Counted from the stretch's first letter, positions 1 through 6,885 are shown. The stretch: 9,839 nt of DNA from JAHJSA01 sp038204345 (GCA_038204345.1 JBBRDB010000088.1:1-9839); one strand, 5' to 3'. Notes: generated by a model not told the origin, from the sequence alone. Translations and numbers: made by a program.

Positions 1-750
1 CACCTGGGGAAGGCCGAACACGTCGTAGAGGAATGGGCCGGCCCACAAGCCCTGCATGGAAAGCAGAGTCCCCACCAGGAAGAAGTCCAAGGCGGCGATG
101 CGCCAGAAGCGCCCGTCGCGGAACACCTGGGCGACGCTCCCTCCGGACCCGCCGCTCGTCTTCCACTCGACGCCCTCCGGAGCGTTCCGTGTCCACCTGA
201 AGATGCTGAACGAGCTCAACCCCACCAGAACGGCTCCCCCGAGGAAGACGGCGCGCCATCCGACAGCCTGCACCACCAGTGCGAGTGGCGTCGCCGCGGC
301 CAAGGCACCCATGGCTCCGAGTCCCACCAGGTATCCCGACACCCGGGCGAACCTCCGCACCGAGAACCACTGGCTGAACACCTTGAGCGATCCCATGAAC
401 ACACCCGCCATACCCATGCCGATCAGGGCCCGACCGAGCGCCAACTGAGCGAACGAGTGAGACGTGGCGAACACGACGGCTCCGACGGCCGTAGCGAGCA
501 TCAGGCCGGGGGTCACCAGCCGAGGTCCGAACCGGTCGAGGGCAGCTCCGAGCGGAATCTGCACGGCGGCGAAGGCGGCGTAGAAGAGGCTGGTCATCAG
601 ACCGAGTTGCTCCGCCCCCAGATGGAGGTCGCGCGATAGATCGGGAGCAATGACCGCGTTCGCCGAGCGGAAAAAGTAGGAGAGGAAGTAGGCGGCGGTG
701 AAGAGGCCGAAGATGGCCGTGCGCCGACCGGAGAGCACCGAGGGACGCAC
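1..750 (-). CDS. MFS family transporter, N-terminal part (3' end outside window)
   Basis: This is the first 250 codons of an inner-membrane secondary transporter of the major facilitator superfamily; the frame stays open to the left edge, so the C-terminal half is missing. Hydrophobic segments fall at about residues 11-29, 46-69, 79-96, 102-122, 136-160, 165-184 and 216-240, which fits TM1-6, a cytoplasmic loop (185-215) and TM7. Between TM2 and TM3 is the MFS motif A-like stretch GAALDRFGPR (68-77), with D72 and R73. TM4 carries GRALIGMGMAG (106-116). The start is placed at GTG 750, which is 13 bases after the hisF stop; GTG 738 is a close alternative, and neither has a good Shine-Dalgarno, so translation is probably coupled to hisF. 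The substrate cannot be told from sequence. Its position at the tail of the his cluster suggests co-transcription but does not prove a role in histidine metabolism. Confidence 0.88.
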   Translation of the reverse strand, partial: MRPSVLSGRRTAIFGLFTAAYFLSYFFRSANAVIAPDLSRDLHLGAEQLGLMTSLFYAAFAAVQIPLGAALDRFGPRLVTPGLMLATAVGAVVFATSHSFAQLALGRALIGMGMAGVFMGSLKVFSQWFSVRRFARVSGYLVGLGAMGALAAATPLALVVQAVGWRAVFLGGAVLVGLSSFSIFRWTRNAPEGVEWKTSGGSGGSVAQVFRDGRFWRIAALDFFLVGTLLSMQGLWAGPFLYDVFGLPQV

Positions 751-763
751 TCGAGCGGCTGGT

Positions 764-1528
764 CTAGAGGCGGACAGGCACGCCGGCGGCGGCCATCCGT
801 TCTTTAGCCTGCCTGATGGTGTACTCGCCGTAGTGGAAGATAGACGCGGCCAGCACGGCGTCGGCGCCCGTCTCGAGGATCACCTGCGCCAGGTGATCGA
901 GCGTGCCGGCGCCTCCGCTCGCGATCACGGGCACCTCAACCGCCTGCGCGACGGCCCGGGTGAGTTCCAGGTCATACCCGTCCTTGGTGCCGTCGCGGTC
1001 CATGGAGGTGAGCAGTATCTCCCCCGCCCCGCGCCGCACCGCCTCCCGCGCCCAGTCGACCGCCTCCCATCCGGTGGTCACCCGCCCGCCGTTGACGAAA
1101 ACCTCCCAGCGGGGCGCGTCACCTGGTATCCGTTTGGCGTCAATGGCCACCACGACACACTGCGATCCGAACCGCCGGGCGCACGCTTCGATGAGAGTGG
1201 GGTCACGCAGCACCGCCGAGTTCAGCGAGACCTTGTCGGCGCCCGCGGAGAGTAGCGCGCGCACGTCGTCTTCACTGCCTATCCCTCCGCCGATGGTGAA
1301 GGGTATGAAGAGTTCCTCCGCGCACCGGCGGGCCAGCTCTACGATCGTGTCTCGACGCTCGTGCGAGGCCGTGATGTCCAGGAAGACCAGCTCGTCGGCG
1401 CCTTCACGGTCGTAGAAGGCGGCGAGTTCCACCGGATCACCGGCGTCACGGATGTCCACGAAGTTGGTGCCCTTTACCACCCGCCCTTTATCAACGTCGA
1501 GACAGGGGATCACGCGCTTCAGGTGCAC
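764..1528 (-). CDS. hisF: Imidazole glycerol phosphate synthase, cyclase subunit HisF
   Basis: HisF takes ammonia delivered by HisH and converts PRFAR into imidazoleglycerol phosphate plus AICAR, in the cytoplasm as an HisH-HisF heterodimer. The 254-residue product is the usual family length and a complete (beta/alpha)8 barrel. The catalytic aspartates are D11 (in VIPCLDVDKGR) and D130 (in VVVAIDAKR), at exactly the family positions. Phosphate-binding loops are visible as TIGGGIGS (78-85) and VIASGGAGTL (201-210), and the TSMDRDGT stretch (174-181) is characteristic. The GTG start at 1528 lies one base after the hisA stop and has a strong GGAGG six bases upstream, encoded within the last codons of hisA, so the two genes are closely coupled. 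HisH is encoded two genes upstream in the same cluster. Confidence 0.98.
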   Translation of the reverse strand: MHLKRVIPCLDVDKGRVVKGTNFVDIRDAGDPVELAAFYDREGADELVFLDITASHERRDTIVELARRCAEELFIPFTIGGGIGSEDDVRALLSAGADKVSLNSAVLRDPTLIEACARRFGSQCVVVAIDAKRIPGDAPRWEVFVNGGRVTTGWEAVDWAREAVRRGAGEILLTSMDRDGTKDGYDLELTRAVAQAVEVPVIASGGAGTLDHLAQVILETGADAVLAASIFHYGEYTIRQAKERMAAAGVPVRL

Positions 1529-1529
1529 G

Positions 1530-2276
1530 TCACACCTCCGTCTCGTCGGACGCATCGAGAATCTCGAGCGCCTCTTGCAGAGTGAAAGCCTTCTCGTACA
1601 ACGCCCGGCCGGCTATCACGCCGGTCACCCCGAGCGGCTCCAACTTCTTCAGCCGGCGCAAGTCTCCCAACGAGGTAAGTCCGCCGCTGGCTATGACCTG
1701 TACGCCCGGCACCTCGCGGGCCAGCTCCTCTATCGCTTTCAGGTTCATACCGCCCAGCATGCCGTCGCGCGCGATATCCGTGTAGATGACCTCTTCGATG
1801 CCCATCTCGGCGAGCTGACGCACGAAACTCTTGGCCGACATGCCGCTCCGTTCCCGCCACCCGTGCGTGCTCACATAGCCATCGGCCGCGTCGACGGCCA
1901 CGATCAGCCGGGGGCCCCAGTCGGCCAGTGCAGTGCGCAGGAAGGAATCGTCGAGCAGAGCACTCGTGCCAATGACGATCCGTTCCACGCGGGTGGCCTT
2001 GATCCGCTCCAGAGCCTCCAGCGAACGGATGCCGCCGCCGAACTGTATCGGCACCGGGACCGCTTCGGCGATAGCCGCGACCAGGTGGAGGTTGCGCAGG
2101 TCGCCCAGCCGTGCGCCGTCGAGATCCACGACGTGCAACCAGCGCGCTCCAGCCGCCGCCCACAAGCGGGCCATATCCACGGGGTCGTCGCTGAAGACGG
2201 TCTCGTCGGCGAAGTTGCCGCGCCGCAGACGTACGCAGCGACCCCCTTGGATGTCTATGGCGGGGAAGAGCCGCAT
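1530..2276 (-). CDS. hisA: ProFAR isomerase HisA
   Basis: HisA isomerises N'-5'-phosphoribosylformimino-AICAR-ribotide (ProFAR) to PRFAR, the substrate of HisH/HisF. The 248-residue product is a normal-length (beta/alpha)8 barrel. The general acid/base pair is visible as D8 (FPAIDIQGG) and D129 (IVAVDAADG), with T166 in YTDIARDGML and W140 in THGW. Phosphate-binding glycines are at FGGGIRS (79-85) and VIASGGLTSL (194-203). Actinobacterial PriA, which also does the TrpF reaction, as I recall it has SGGIR where this protein has GGGIR, so a dedicated HisA is more likely; this is inference from one motif. The start is an ATG eight bases after the hisH stop; a GGAGG at 2289-2293 is 12 bases away, a rather long spacing, so coupling to hisH probably helps initiation. 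Confidence 0.97.
   Translation of the reverse strand: MRLFPAIDIQGGRCVRLRRGNFADETVFSDDPVDMARLWAAAGARWLHVVDLDGARLGDLRNLHLVAAIAEAVPVPIQFGGGIRSLEALERIKATRVERIVIGTSALLDDSFLRTALADWGPRLIVAVDAADGYVSTHGWRERSGMSAKSFVRQLAEMGIEEVIYTDIARDGMLGGMNLKAIEELAREVPGVQVIASGGLTSLGDLRRLKKLEPLGVTGVIAGRALYEKAFTLQEALEILDASDETEV
1535..1539 (-). promoter_or_regulatory. Shine-Dalgarno of hisF
   Basis: GGAGG inside the last codons of hisA, six bases before the hisF GTG. It fixes the hisF start at 1528 rather than the further-upstream start that the open frame allows at 1555. Confidence 0.85.
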
Positions 2277-2284
2277 CCGCTGTC

Positions 2285-2896
2285 TCAGCCTCCGTGCACG
2301 TGCCGGGCGAAGTTCTCGTAGACCCGCAACCCCAGAGCACTCGATTTCTCCGGGTGGAACTGGAACGCGGCGACGTTCTCACGTTCCACACCCGACACGA
2401 AGGTGGAGCCGTATTCGGTGATGGTGAGCACGTCTGCCGGTCGCGTGGGCACCACGACGTAGCTGTGGACGAAATAGAAGGCCGACATGTCGGGAACATC
2501 CTCCAAGAGGTATGACTCCTTGACCATCTCCACCTGATTCCAACCGATGTGCGGTATCTTAGGGCCCGGCGGCAGCCGCCGCACCTGGCCCCGCACCAGA
2601 CCCAGTCCCTCGACCCCCGGACTCTCCTCGCTTCCCTCGAAGAGCAGCTGCAACCCAAGGCAGATACCCAGGAACGGCACTCCGGCGTCGACCCGCTCGC
2701 GCAGGATCTCGGCGAGGCCGCGCGCCTCCAGTTCGGCCATAGCCGCCCCGAAAGCGCCTACACCGGGTAACACAAGTCCGGCGGCATCGCGTATCCGACG
2801 CACGTCGGATCCTACCTCTGCGTGCGCGCCGACGTGCTCGAACGCCTTCTGCACCGAGCGCAGGTTCCCGGAGCCGTAGTCCACCACATACAGCAC
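2285..2896 (-). CDS. hisH: Imidazole glycerol phosphate synthase, glutaminase subunit HisH
   Basis: HisH hydrolyses glutamine and channels the ammonia through the HisF barrel. The 203-residue product is a class I glutamine amidotransferase of normal length. The catalytic triad is C79 in PFLGICLGLQLL, with H181 and E183 in FQFHPEKSS. The oxyanion-loop region reads LPGVGAFG (43-50), and the N-terminus VLYVVDYGSGN matches family starts. The start chosen is GTG 2896, five bases after the hisB stop. The open frame extends upstream through hisB but that extension has no family resemblance. The nearest Shine-Dalgarno-like GGGAG (2910-2914) is 13 bases upstream, so initiation probably depends on ribosomes finishing hisB. 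Confidence 0.97.
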   Translation of the reverse strand: MLYVVDYGSGNLRSVQKAFEHVGAHAEVGSDVRRIRDAAGLVLPGVGAFGAAMAELEARGLAEILRERVDAGVPFLGICLGLQLLFEGSEESPGVEGLGLVRGQVRRLPPGPKIPHIGWNQVEMVKESYLLEDVPDMSAFYFVHSYVVVPTRPADVLTITEYGSTFVSGVERENVAAFQFHPEKSSALGLRVYENFARHVHGG

Positions 2897-2901
2897 AGGG
2901 A

Positions 2902-3507
2902 CTAGAGCACTCCCTTCGTCGAAGGCACATCCTGGACCCGGGCGTCGAAGCTGGTCGCTTGGTCGAGAGCCCTGCCGAATCCCTTGAACACAGCTTCTAT
3001 GATGTGATGCGGGTTCGACCCGGCGAGAAGCCGTATATGGAGGGTGATACGCGCGTTGTTCACCAGCGCCTGGAAGAACTCTAACGCGAGGTCGAGATCG
3101 AATCCTCCGATATTGGCGTGCGAGAGGTCGACGTTGTAGGCCAGATAGGGACGACCGCTGATATCCAGGCTGACCAGGGCCAGCGCCTCGTCCATGGGCA
3201 GCTGCACACTCCCGTAGCGGGCGATACCCCGGTTGTCTCCCAAGGCTTGGGCGAGGGCGGAGCCCAGGCATATCCCCACGTCTTCGACCGTGTGGTGTCC
3301 GCCGGTTTGAAGGTCGCCAACAGCCTTTACCCGCAGGTCGAAACGACCGTGTGCCGCGAACAAATCGAGCATGTGGTCGAGGAAACCGATGCCCGTGGAG
3401 ATCTCGCGGACGGCGCCGCCATCCAACCCGAGGGTCACCGACACCTCGGTCTCCCGTGTGCGACGCTCGACCGTAGCGGTGCGGTTCTCTGATGATGTTG
3501 GTGTCAC
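2902..3507 (-). CDS. hisB: Imidazoleglycerol-phosphate dehydratase HisB (monofunctional)
   Basis: HisB removes water from imidazoleglycerol phosphate to give imidazole acetol phosphate, a manganese-dependent step. The product is 201 residues, the length of the monofunctional dehydratase; there is no N-terminal histidinol-phosphatase domain as in the enterobacterial fusion. Metal-binding and catalytic motifs are intact: GIGFLDHMLDLF with H45, GGHHTVED with H71, H72, E75 and D76, and NPHHIIEAVFKGFGRAL with H167, H168 and E171. The GTG start at 3507 has GGAGG (3513-3517) five bases upstream. It follows hisD after a 120-base spacer, the only substantial gap inside the his cluster, and is five bases from hisH. 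Confidence 0.98.
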   Translation of the reverse strand: MTPTSSENRTATVERRTRETEVSVTLGLDGGAVREISTGIGFLDHMLDLFAAHGRFDLRVKAVGDLQTGGHHTVEDVGICLGSALAQALGDNRGIARYGSVQLPMDEALALVSLDISGRPYLAYNVDLSHANIGGFDLDLALEFFQALVNNARITLHIRLLAGSNPHHIIEAVFKGFGRALDQATSFDARVQDVPSTKGVL

Positions 3508-3512
3508 GGTTC

Positions 3513-3517
3513 CCTCC
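3513..3517 (-). promoter_or_regulatory. Shine-Dalgarno of hisB
   Basis: GGAGG within GGGGAGGGA, five bases before the GTG start. It is a strong independent site, in keeping with hisB following a spacer rather than overlapping the upstream gene. Confidence 0.8.
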
Positions 3518-3572
3518 CCGTTGCGCCCCCGCTCCAGCCTGGAGTCGGACCGCCTGTGGAGAATAACATAAC

Positions 3573-3642
3573 GTCCTGCCGGCTCAGGACCGCCTGAGGG
3601 TCTTGCCGGGTCAGGGGTCTTGTCGGCTCAGGACCGCCTGAC
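3573..3642. repeat. Short imperfect repeat cluster with hairpins at the hisD 3' end
   Basis: Two 26-base units on the plus strand, 3573-3598 and 3617-3642, match at 23 of 26 positions; their 18-base core CGGCTCAGGACCGCCTGA is identical at 3580-3597 and 3624-3641. Between them, 3600-3615 is a shortened copy (14 of 16 bases match the second unit), and a weaker relative, GTCGGACCGCCTGTG, lies at 3544-3558. Each core is itself an inverted repeat: CTCAGG-ACCG-CCTGAG at 3583-3598 (6-bp stem) and TCAGG-ACCG-CCTGA at 3628-3641 (5-bp stem). The second unit overlaps the last codons and the stop codon of hisD. There is no T-run after either hairpin in the transcribed direction, so an intrinsic terminator is not supported. 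No coding sequence is seen in the spacer 3508-3627. Confidence 0.8.
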
Positions 3643-4938
3643 GGGCGGGTCGGAGGCGGCGGAAGCCCGAGCTTCGACCGACCGCCGGTGATACTCGAAC
3701 CCTTCGCTGCGGGCCATACGGGCCGCGTGTTCCCTCAGCGCCCCGGCCGCGGCGGGACCCACCTCGACGACCGATGATCGACGCACGAAGGTGTCCACCG
3801 ACAAGGGGGAAGAGAAGCGCGCAGCCCCACCGGTGGGCAGCACATGGTTCGAGCCGGCCACGTAATCGCCGAAAGCGGCGGGGGTATGTCTCCCCAGGAA
3901 GACTGCCCCGGCTGAGCGGACGCGCTCCAGGAATTCCCTGGGGTTCTCGAAATGGATCTCCAGGTGCTCGGGGGCGTACGCCTCCACCAGTTCGCTCACG
4001 AGAGGGGGGAACGATTCTCCCTCGGCGGGATAGAAGGCGAAAAGACCGCCGGCCGCCCGGCCCCCGAACGTGGACCGCAGCGAGTCGATCTCCGAGGCCA
4101 CGTCCTGGCACACCTGTAGCGAGGGAGCCACGAGTACGGCCGACGCTCCACTGCCGTGCTCTTCTTGAGCCAGCATGTCCACCGCCACGAGCCGCGGGTC
4201 GCAGTCCAGGTCGGCGACGACCACCACCTCGCTCGGCCCCGCCAGACCGTCGATGCCCACGGTGCCGAACACCTGGCGCTTAGCCTCGGTGACGAAGGCG
4301 TTGCCGGGGCCGCAGATGACGTCGGCGCGCCGGATGGTCTCAGTGCCGAAGGCCATGGCCGCGATCGCCTGCGCGCCGCCCACGCGGTGCACCTCGTCGA
4401 TGCCCACGAGTTGCGCCGCGGCCAAAACCGAGGAGTTGACAGAACCGTCGGGGCCCGGGGGCGTGCAGATGAAGAGGCTGGGCACTCCCGCCACCTGAGC
4501 CGGCACCGAGTTCATTATCACGGTGGAGGCGTACGCTCCCAGTCCCCCAGGCACGTACAATCCGGCGCGCTCCACCGGCAGATAGCGGATGCCTAAGCGC
4601 TGGCCGCTCAGACCTTCGGCCTCCCAACTCTCACGTAACTCGTGCGAGTGGAACCAGGTGCAGTTGCGGCGGGCGAACTCGAGCGACTCCAGCAGGCCGG
4701 GATCGAGGCCCTCGAAGGCCGCCCGCAGGTCGGACGCGGGCACGCGGAGCGTCCCCGCTGTGGCCCCGGCCCAGTCCAGGCGGGCGGTGATCTCCGCCAC
4801 CGCGACGTCGCCCCGCGACTGCACCTCTTCCAGTATCTGCGTTACCGCGCGGCCGACCTCATGGTCACGGTCCCGGCTGGGACGCAGGGACGCGACCGCA
4901 GCCCCGATCCCCGCCCGGGCCAGCGGGGCTATCTTCAC
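3628..4938 (-). CDS. hisD: Histidinol dehydrogenase HisD
   Basis: HisD performs the last two steps of histidine synthesis, two NAD-dependent oxidations of L-histidinol via histidinal to histidine, with a bound zinc. The product is 436 residues, close to the E. coli length of 434. The zinc ligands appear at Q258 and H261 (LAQEEHG), D358 (FGDYVAG) and H417 (FEYHRRSV), and the catalytic pair at E324-H325 (YAPEHLEI). These are within two residues of the E. coli numbering (Q259, H262, D360, H419; E326, H327). The signature GLAGPSEVVVVAD is at 231-243. The GTG start at 4938 overlaps the hisG stop in GTGA; the open frame extends upstream to 5040 but that part does not resemble HisD. Only a weak purine stretch precedes the start, so translation is likely coupled to hisG. 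The last codons lie inside the repeat unit described at 3573-3642. Confidence 0.98.
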   Translation of the reverse strand: MKIAPLARAGIGAAVASLRPSRDRDHEVGRAVTQILEEVQSRGDVAVAEITARLDWAGATAGTLRVPASDLRAAFEGLDPGLLESLEFARRNCTWFHSHELRESWEAEGLSGQRLGIRYLPVERAGLYVPGGLGAYASTVIMNSVPAQVAGVPSLFICTPPGPDGSVNSSVLAAAQLVGIDEVHRVGGAQAIAAMAFGTETIRRADVICGPGNAFVTEAKRQVFGTVGIDGLAGPSEVVVVADLDCDPRLVAVDMLAQEEHGSGASAVLVAPSLQVCQDVASEIDSLRSTFGGRAAGGLFAFYPAEGESFPPLVSELVEAYAPEHLEIHFENPREFLERVRSAGAVFLGRHTPAAFGDYVAGSNHVLPTGGAARFSSPLSVDTFVRRSSVVEVGPAAAGALREHAARMARSEGFEYHRRSVEARASAASDPPVRRS

Positions 4939-5582
4939 GAGCCCGAGCCCACCGCTGCGCGCAGCCGGTGGGCGAGTTCGCTCACCTGTGGTCCGAGCAA
5001 CTTGTGCGAGACGCGGTTCACGATCATGCGTGTGGTGCACTCGTGCAGCAGGAACCGTTCTTCCAGCTGGTTCTCCCGCATAGTGGTGCCGGTGCTGGTG
5101 AGGTCGACGATGCCCTCGGCCAGTCCCACGAGCGGCGCCAGCTCGATGGATCCGTGCAACTTGATGATCTCCGGACTGATGCCACGCTCCTGAAAGAACT
5201 CACGGGTGACGTTGGGGTACTTGGTCGCCACGCGGAACGTGCCCAGGTGGCGGAGCGTTTCCATCGACCGGTCGACACCGGCGGGCGTGGCGAACACCAT
5301 GCGGCACCGCCCGATGCCGAGATTGAGCACTTCGTAGACGCTCTTGCCCGATTCGAGCAGCACGTCCTTGCCCACGAAGCCCACGTCGGCCGCCCCGTTC
5401 TCCACGTAGGTGGGCACGTCCGTGGGCCGTGTCGTGATGAACCTCGTCCCGTCGGCGGTATCGAAGATCAGTTTGCGCGTGTTCGCGCGCACTTCCGAGA
5501 GGTCGAACCCGATCTCTTCGAGCAGCCGCGCCGTTTCCTCGAATATGGCTCCGCGACAGATGGCTATGCGTAGCGTCTTCAG
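4935..5582 (-). CDS. hisG: ATP phosphoribosyltransferase catalytic subunit HisG, short form, probable CTG start
   Basis: HisG joins ATP and PRPP to phosphoribosyl-ATP, the committed and usually feedback-regulated step of the pathway. At 215 residues this is the short form, which lacks the C-terminal histidine-binding domain of the long form and works with HisZ, encoded just upstream. The family signature is fully present at residues 147-168: E147, G153, D160 and the PRPP loop TSTGTTM (162-168). The N-terminus KTLRIAICRGAIFEE fits the family's opening strand and substrate loop. The start is inferred at CTG 5582, overlapping the hisZ stop as CTGA, with GGGGGGAGGG ending four bases before it. 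No ATG, GTG or TTG lies nearby in frame: the closest upstream are TTG 5630 and GTG 5660, without Shine-Dalgarno sites, and the first downstream GTG (codon 31) would remove the first strand. The stop overlaps the hisD start (GTGA). Confidence 0.95.
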   Translation of the reverse strand: MKTLRIAICRGAIFEETARLLEEIGFDLSEVRANTRKLIFDTADGTRFITTRPTDVPTYVENGAADVGFVGKDVLLESGKSVYEVLNLGIGRCRMVFATPAGVDRSMETLRHLGTFRVATKYPNVTREFFQERGISPEIIKLHGSIELAPLVGLAEGIVDLTSTGTTMRENQLEERFLLHECTTRMIVNRVSHKLLGPQVSELAHRLRAAVGSGS

Positions 5583-6880
5583 TGGTCCCTCCCCCCAGCC
5601 GGGTCTTCGTGTTCGAAGGCCGCGTGGCAAACGACACGCACGATGTCGGCAAGCGGGCACGACTCGACCGCGCCCGCGCCTCGCAGGTCGGTCACCATCC
5701 AGCGCTCACCCGCGGATCCGGCGACAGGCTCCACCAAGAGCGGGATACTCTTCTGACGCGCGAGCTTCAACAATGACTCCGAGGAGGTCTCGAGGGGCAG
5801 GGAGAAGACGCCGACGCAGGCGGAACGGAGCAGGTCGGCGACTGCGACGTGCCTATCGAGCCCGCCGACCAGGAGCGCGAGCGGCTCCTCCGCAGCAGGC
5901 GGTCTGCCCTGTTCGACCAAAGCCACGTGGACCCGGTCGAGACCGAGCCCCACACCCACGGCGGGCATAGGGGCCCCGTACGCCGAGAGCAGGGCGTCGT
6001 AGCGACCCCCGCCGCCCAGAGTGAAGCCGAGGCCGGGCGCATACACCTCGAACACGATGCCGGTGTAGTAGTCGAGATTGCGGAAGATGCCCAGGTCGAA
6101 GAGCAGACGGTCAGCGTAGCCGTAGTCGGCCAAGGCGGCGTCGACGGCCCGGAGATGGGCGAGGGCCGCCTCCATCTCCTCACTCCTCACGTACTCTGAC
6201 GCCCGCTCAAGGATACCCGTTTCGCCGCGCAGATCGGGCACCTCGAGTAAGGCCGCCTGATCCTCGGGCTGCAGCCCCGCCTGCTCCACCGCCACCCGGT
6301 AGCCCACGAGGTCCTTGCCCACCAAGTCTGTGGTCAGCCGCGCCTTGAGGGCCGCGTCGCCGGTGACGCCGTCGAGGAGAGCCTTGAAGAAGCTCACTTG
6401 GCCGACGCCGACGCGGAAGTCCTCGAGGCCCGCGCGCTCCAGCGCGCGGCAGGCCACGGCTACCACTTCCGCGTCGGCCTGAGGGAGTGACGAACCCAAG
6501 AGTTCGGCGCCCGCCTGCCGGAACTCGTTCTCCTGACCGCGCTGTGGGCTGTTGCGCCGGAAGATGTCGGAGATCGAGAACACGCGGTGCGGAGTCTCGC
6601 CCGCCCGCAGTCGGCTCCCCACCAAGCGGGCGATGGGCGTGGTGAGATCGGGGCGTAGGATCAGCACCTTGCCCGACTCGTCGAGCAGTCTGAAGCCGGT
6701 GAGAAAGGCCTTCTCTTCTGACAGCGCCAGCACTTCCTCATACTCAAGCGCGGGAGTGATCACCTCTCCGTAGCCGAACTCGTGGAACACCGTGCGGACG
6801 GCGTCCTCGATGAGCCGAAGCTCGGCGGCTTCGACGGGCAATACGTCCTTAGTCCCGGGGGGAGTACGCAAGACGGTCAC
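5579..6880 (-). CDS. hisZ: ATP phosphoribosyltransferase regulatory subunit HisZ
   Basis: HisZ is a histidyl-tRNA synthetase paralogue that does not charge tRNA; it forms a complex with short-form HisG and is needed for its activity and histidine feedback. The 433-residue product has the class II synthetase core: PPGTKDVLP (7-15), LRPDLTTPIAR (75-85), a motif-2-like region (101-140, ending PQADAEVV), NLDYYTGIVFEVY (268-280), GGGGRYDALL (289-298) and a motif-3-like VGLGLDRV (310-317). RPD-x-T-x-PIAR is typical of HisZ, where synthetases have RPEGT. Residues from about 335 look like a remnant anticodon-binding domain. The GTG start at 6880 has GGAGG five bases upstream; the frame stays open to 7120, but the extra 80 residues are Arg/Pro/Ser-rich and unlike the family. 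The overlap with short hisG strongly supports HisZ over HisS. R267, before N-LDYY, resembles a synthetase substrate-binding arginine. Confidence 0.92.
   Translation of the reverse strand: MTVLRTPPGTKDVLPVEAAELRLIEDAVRTVFHEFGYGEVITPALEYEEVLALSEEKAFLTGFRLLDESGKVLILRPDLTTPIARLVGSRLRAGETPHRVFSISDIFRRNSPQRGQENEFRQAGAELLGSSLPQADAEVVAVACRALERAGLEDFRVGVGQVSFFKALLDGVTGDAALKARLTTDLVGKDLVGYRVAVEQAGLQPEDQAALLEVPDLRGETGILERASEYVRSEEMEAALAHLRAVDAALADYGYADRLLFDLGIFRNLDYYTGIVFEVYAPGLGFTLGGGGRYDALLSAYGAPMPAVGVGLGLDRVHVALVEQGRPPAAEEPLALLVGGLDRHVAVADLLRSACVGVFSLPLETSSESLLKLARQKSIPLLVEPVAGSAGERWMVTDLRGAGAVESCPLADIVRVVCHAAFEHEDPAGGRDH
5588..5592 (-). promoter_or_regulatory. Shine-Dalgarno deciding the hisG start
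   Basis: GGAGG inside GGGGGGAGGG (5587-5596), within the end of hisZ. It is five bases before the CTG at 5582, the same spacing as the clear sites of hisZ and hisB. This is the main evidence for a CTG start. Confidence 0.75.
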
Positions 6881-6885
6881 GAGCA

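Noticed and set aside
1452..2658. Long open frames of 289 codons (plus, 1452-2321) and 379 codons (minus, 1519-2658) across hisA and hisH
   Set aside because: Both are out of frame with the clear HisA and HisH proteins, Arg-rich or low in family resemblance, and explained by GC-rich codon bias.
2897..3271. N-terminal extension of HisH through hisB
   Set aside because: The open frame exists, but the extension overlaps all the conserved HisB C-terminal motifs in another frame and HisH families start at the residue encoded at 2896.
3561..3575. A promoter for hisB in the AT-richer patch (TTATGTTAT on the minus strand)
   Set aside because: TATGTT could act as a -10, but no -35 is found at a suitable distance and the flanking repeat explains most of the region; too weak to list as a feature.
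5579..6880. Histidyl-tRNA synthetase (hisS) rather than hisZ
   Set aside because: The RPD-x-T-x-PIAR motif is HisZ-like, the C-terminal domain looks reduced, and the gene overlaps a short-form hisG that needs HisZ.
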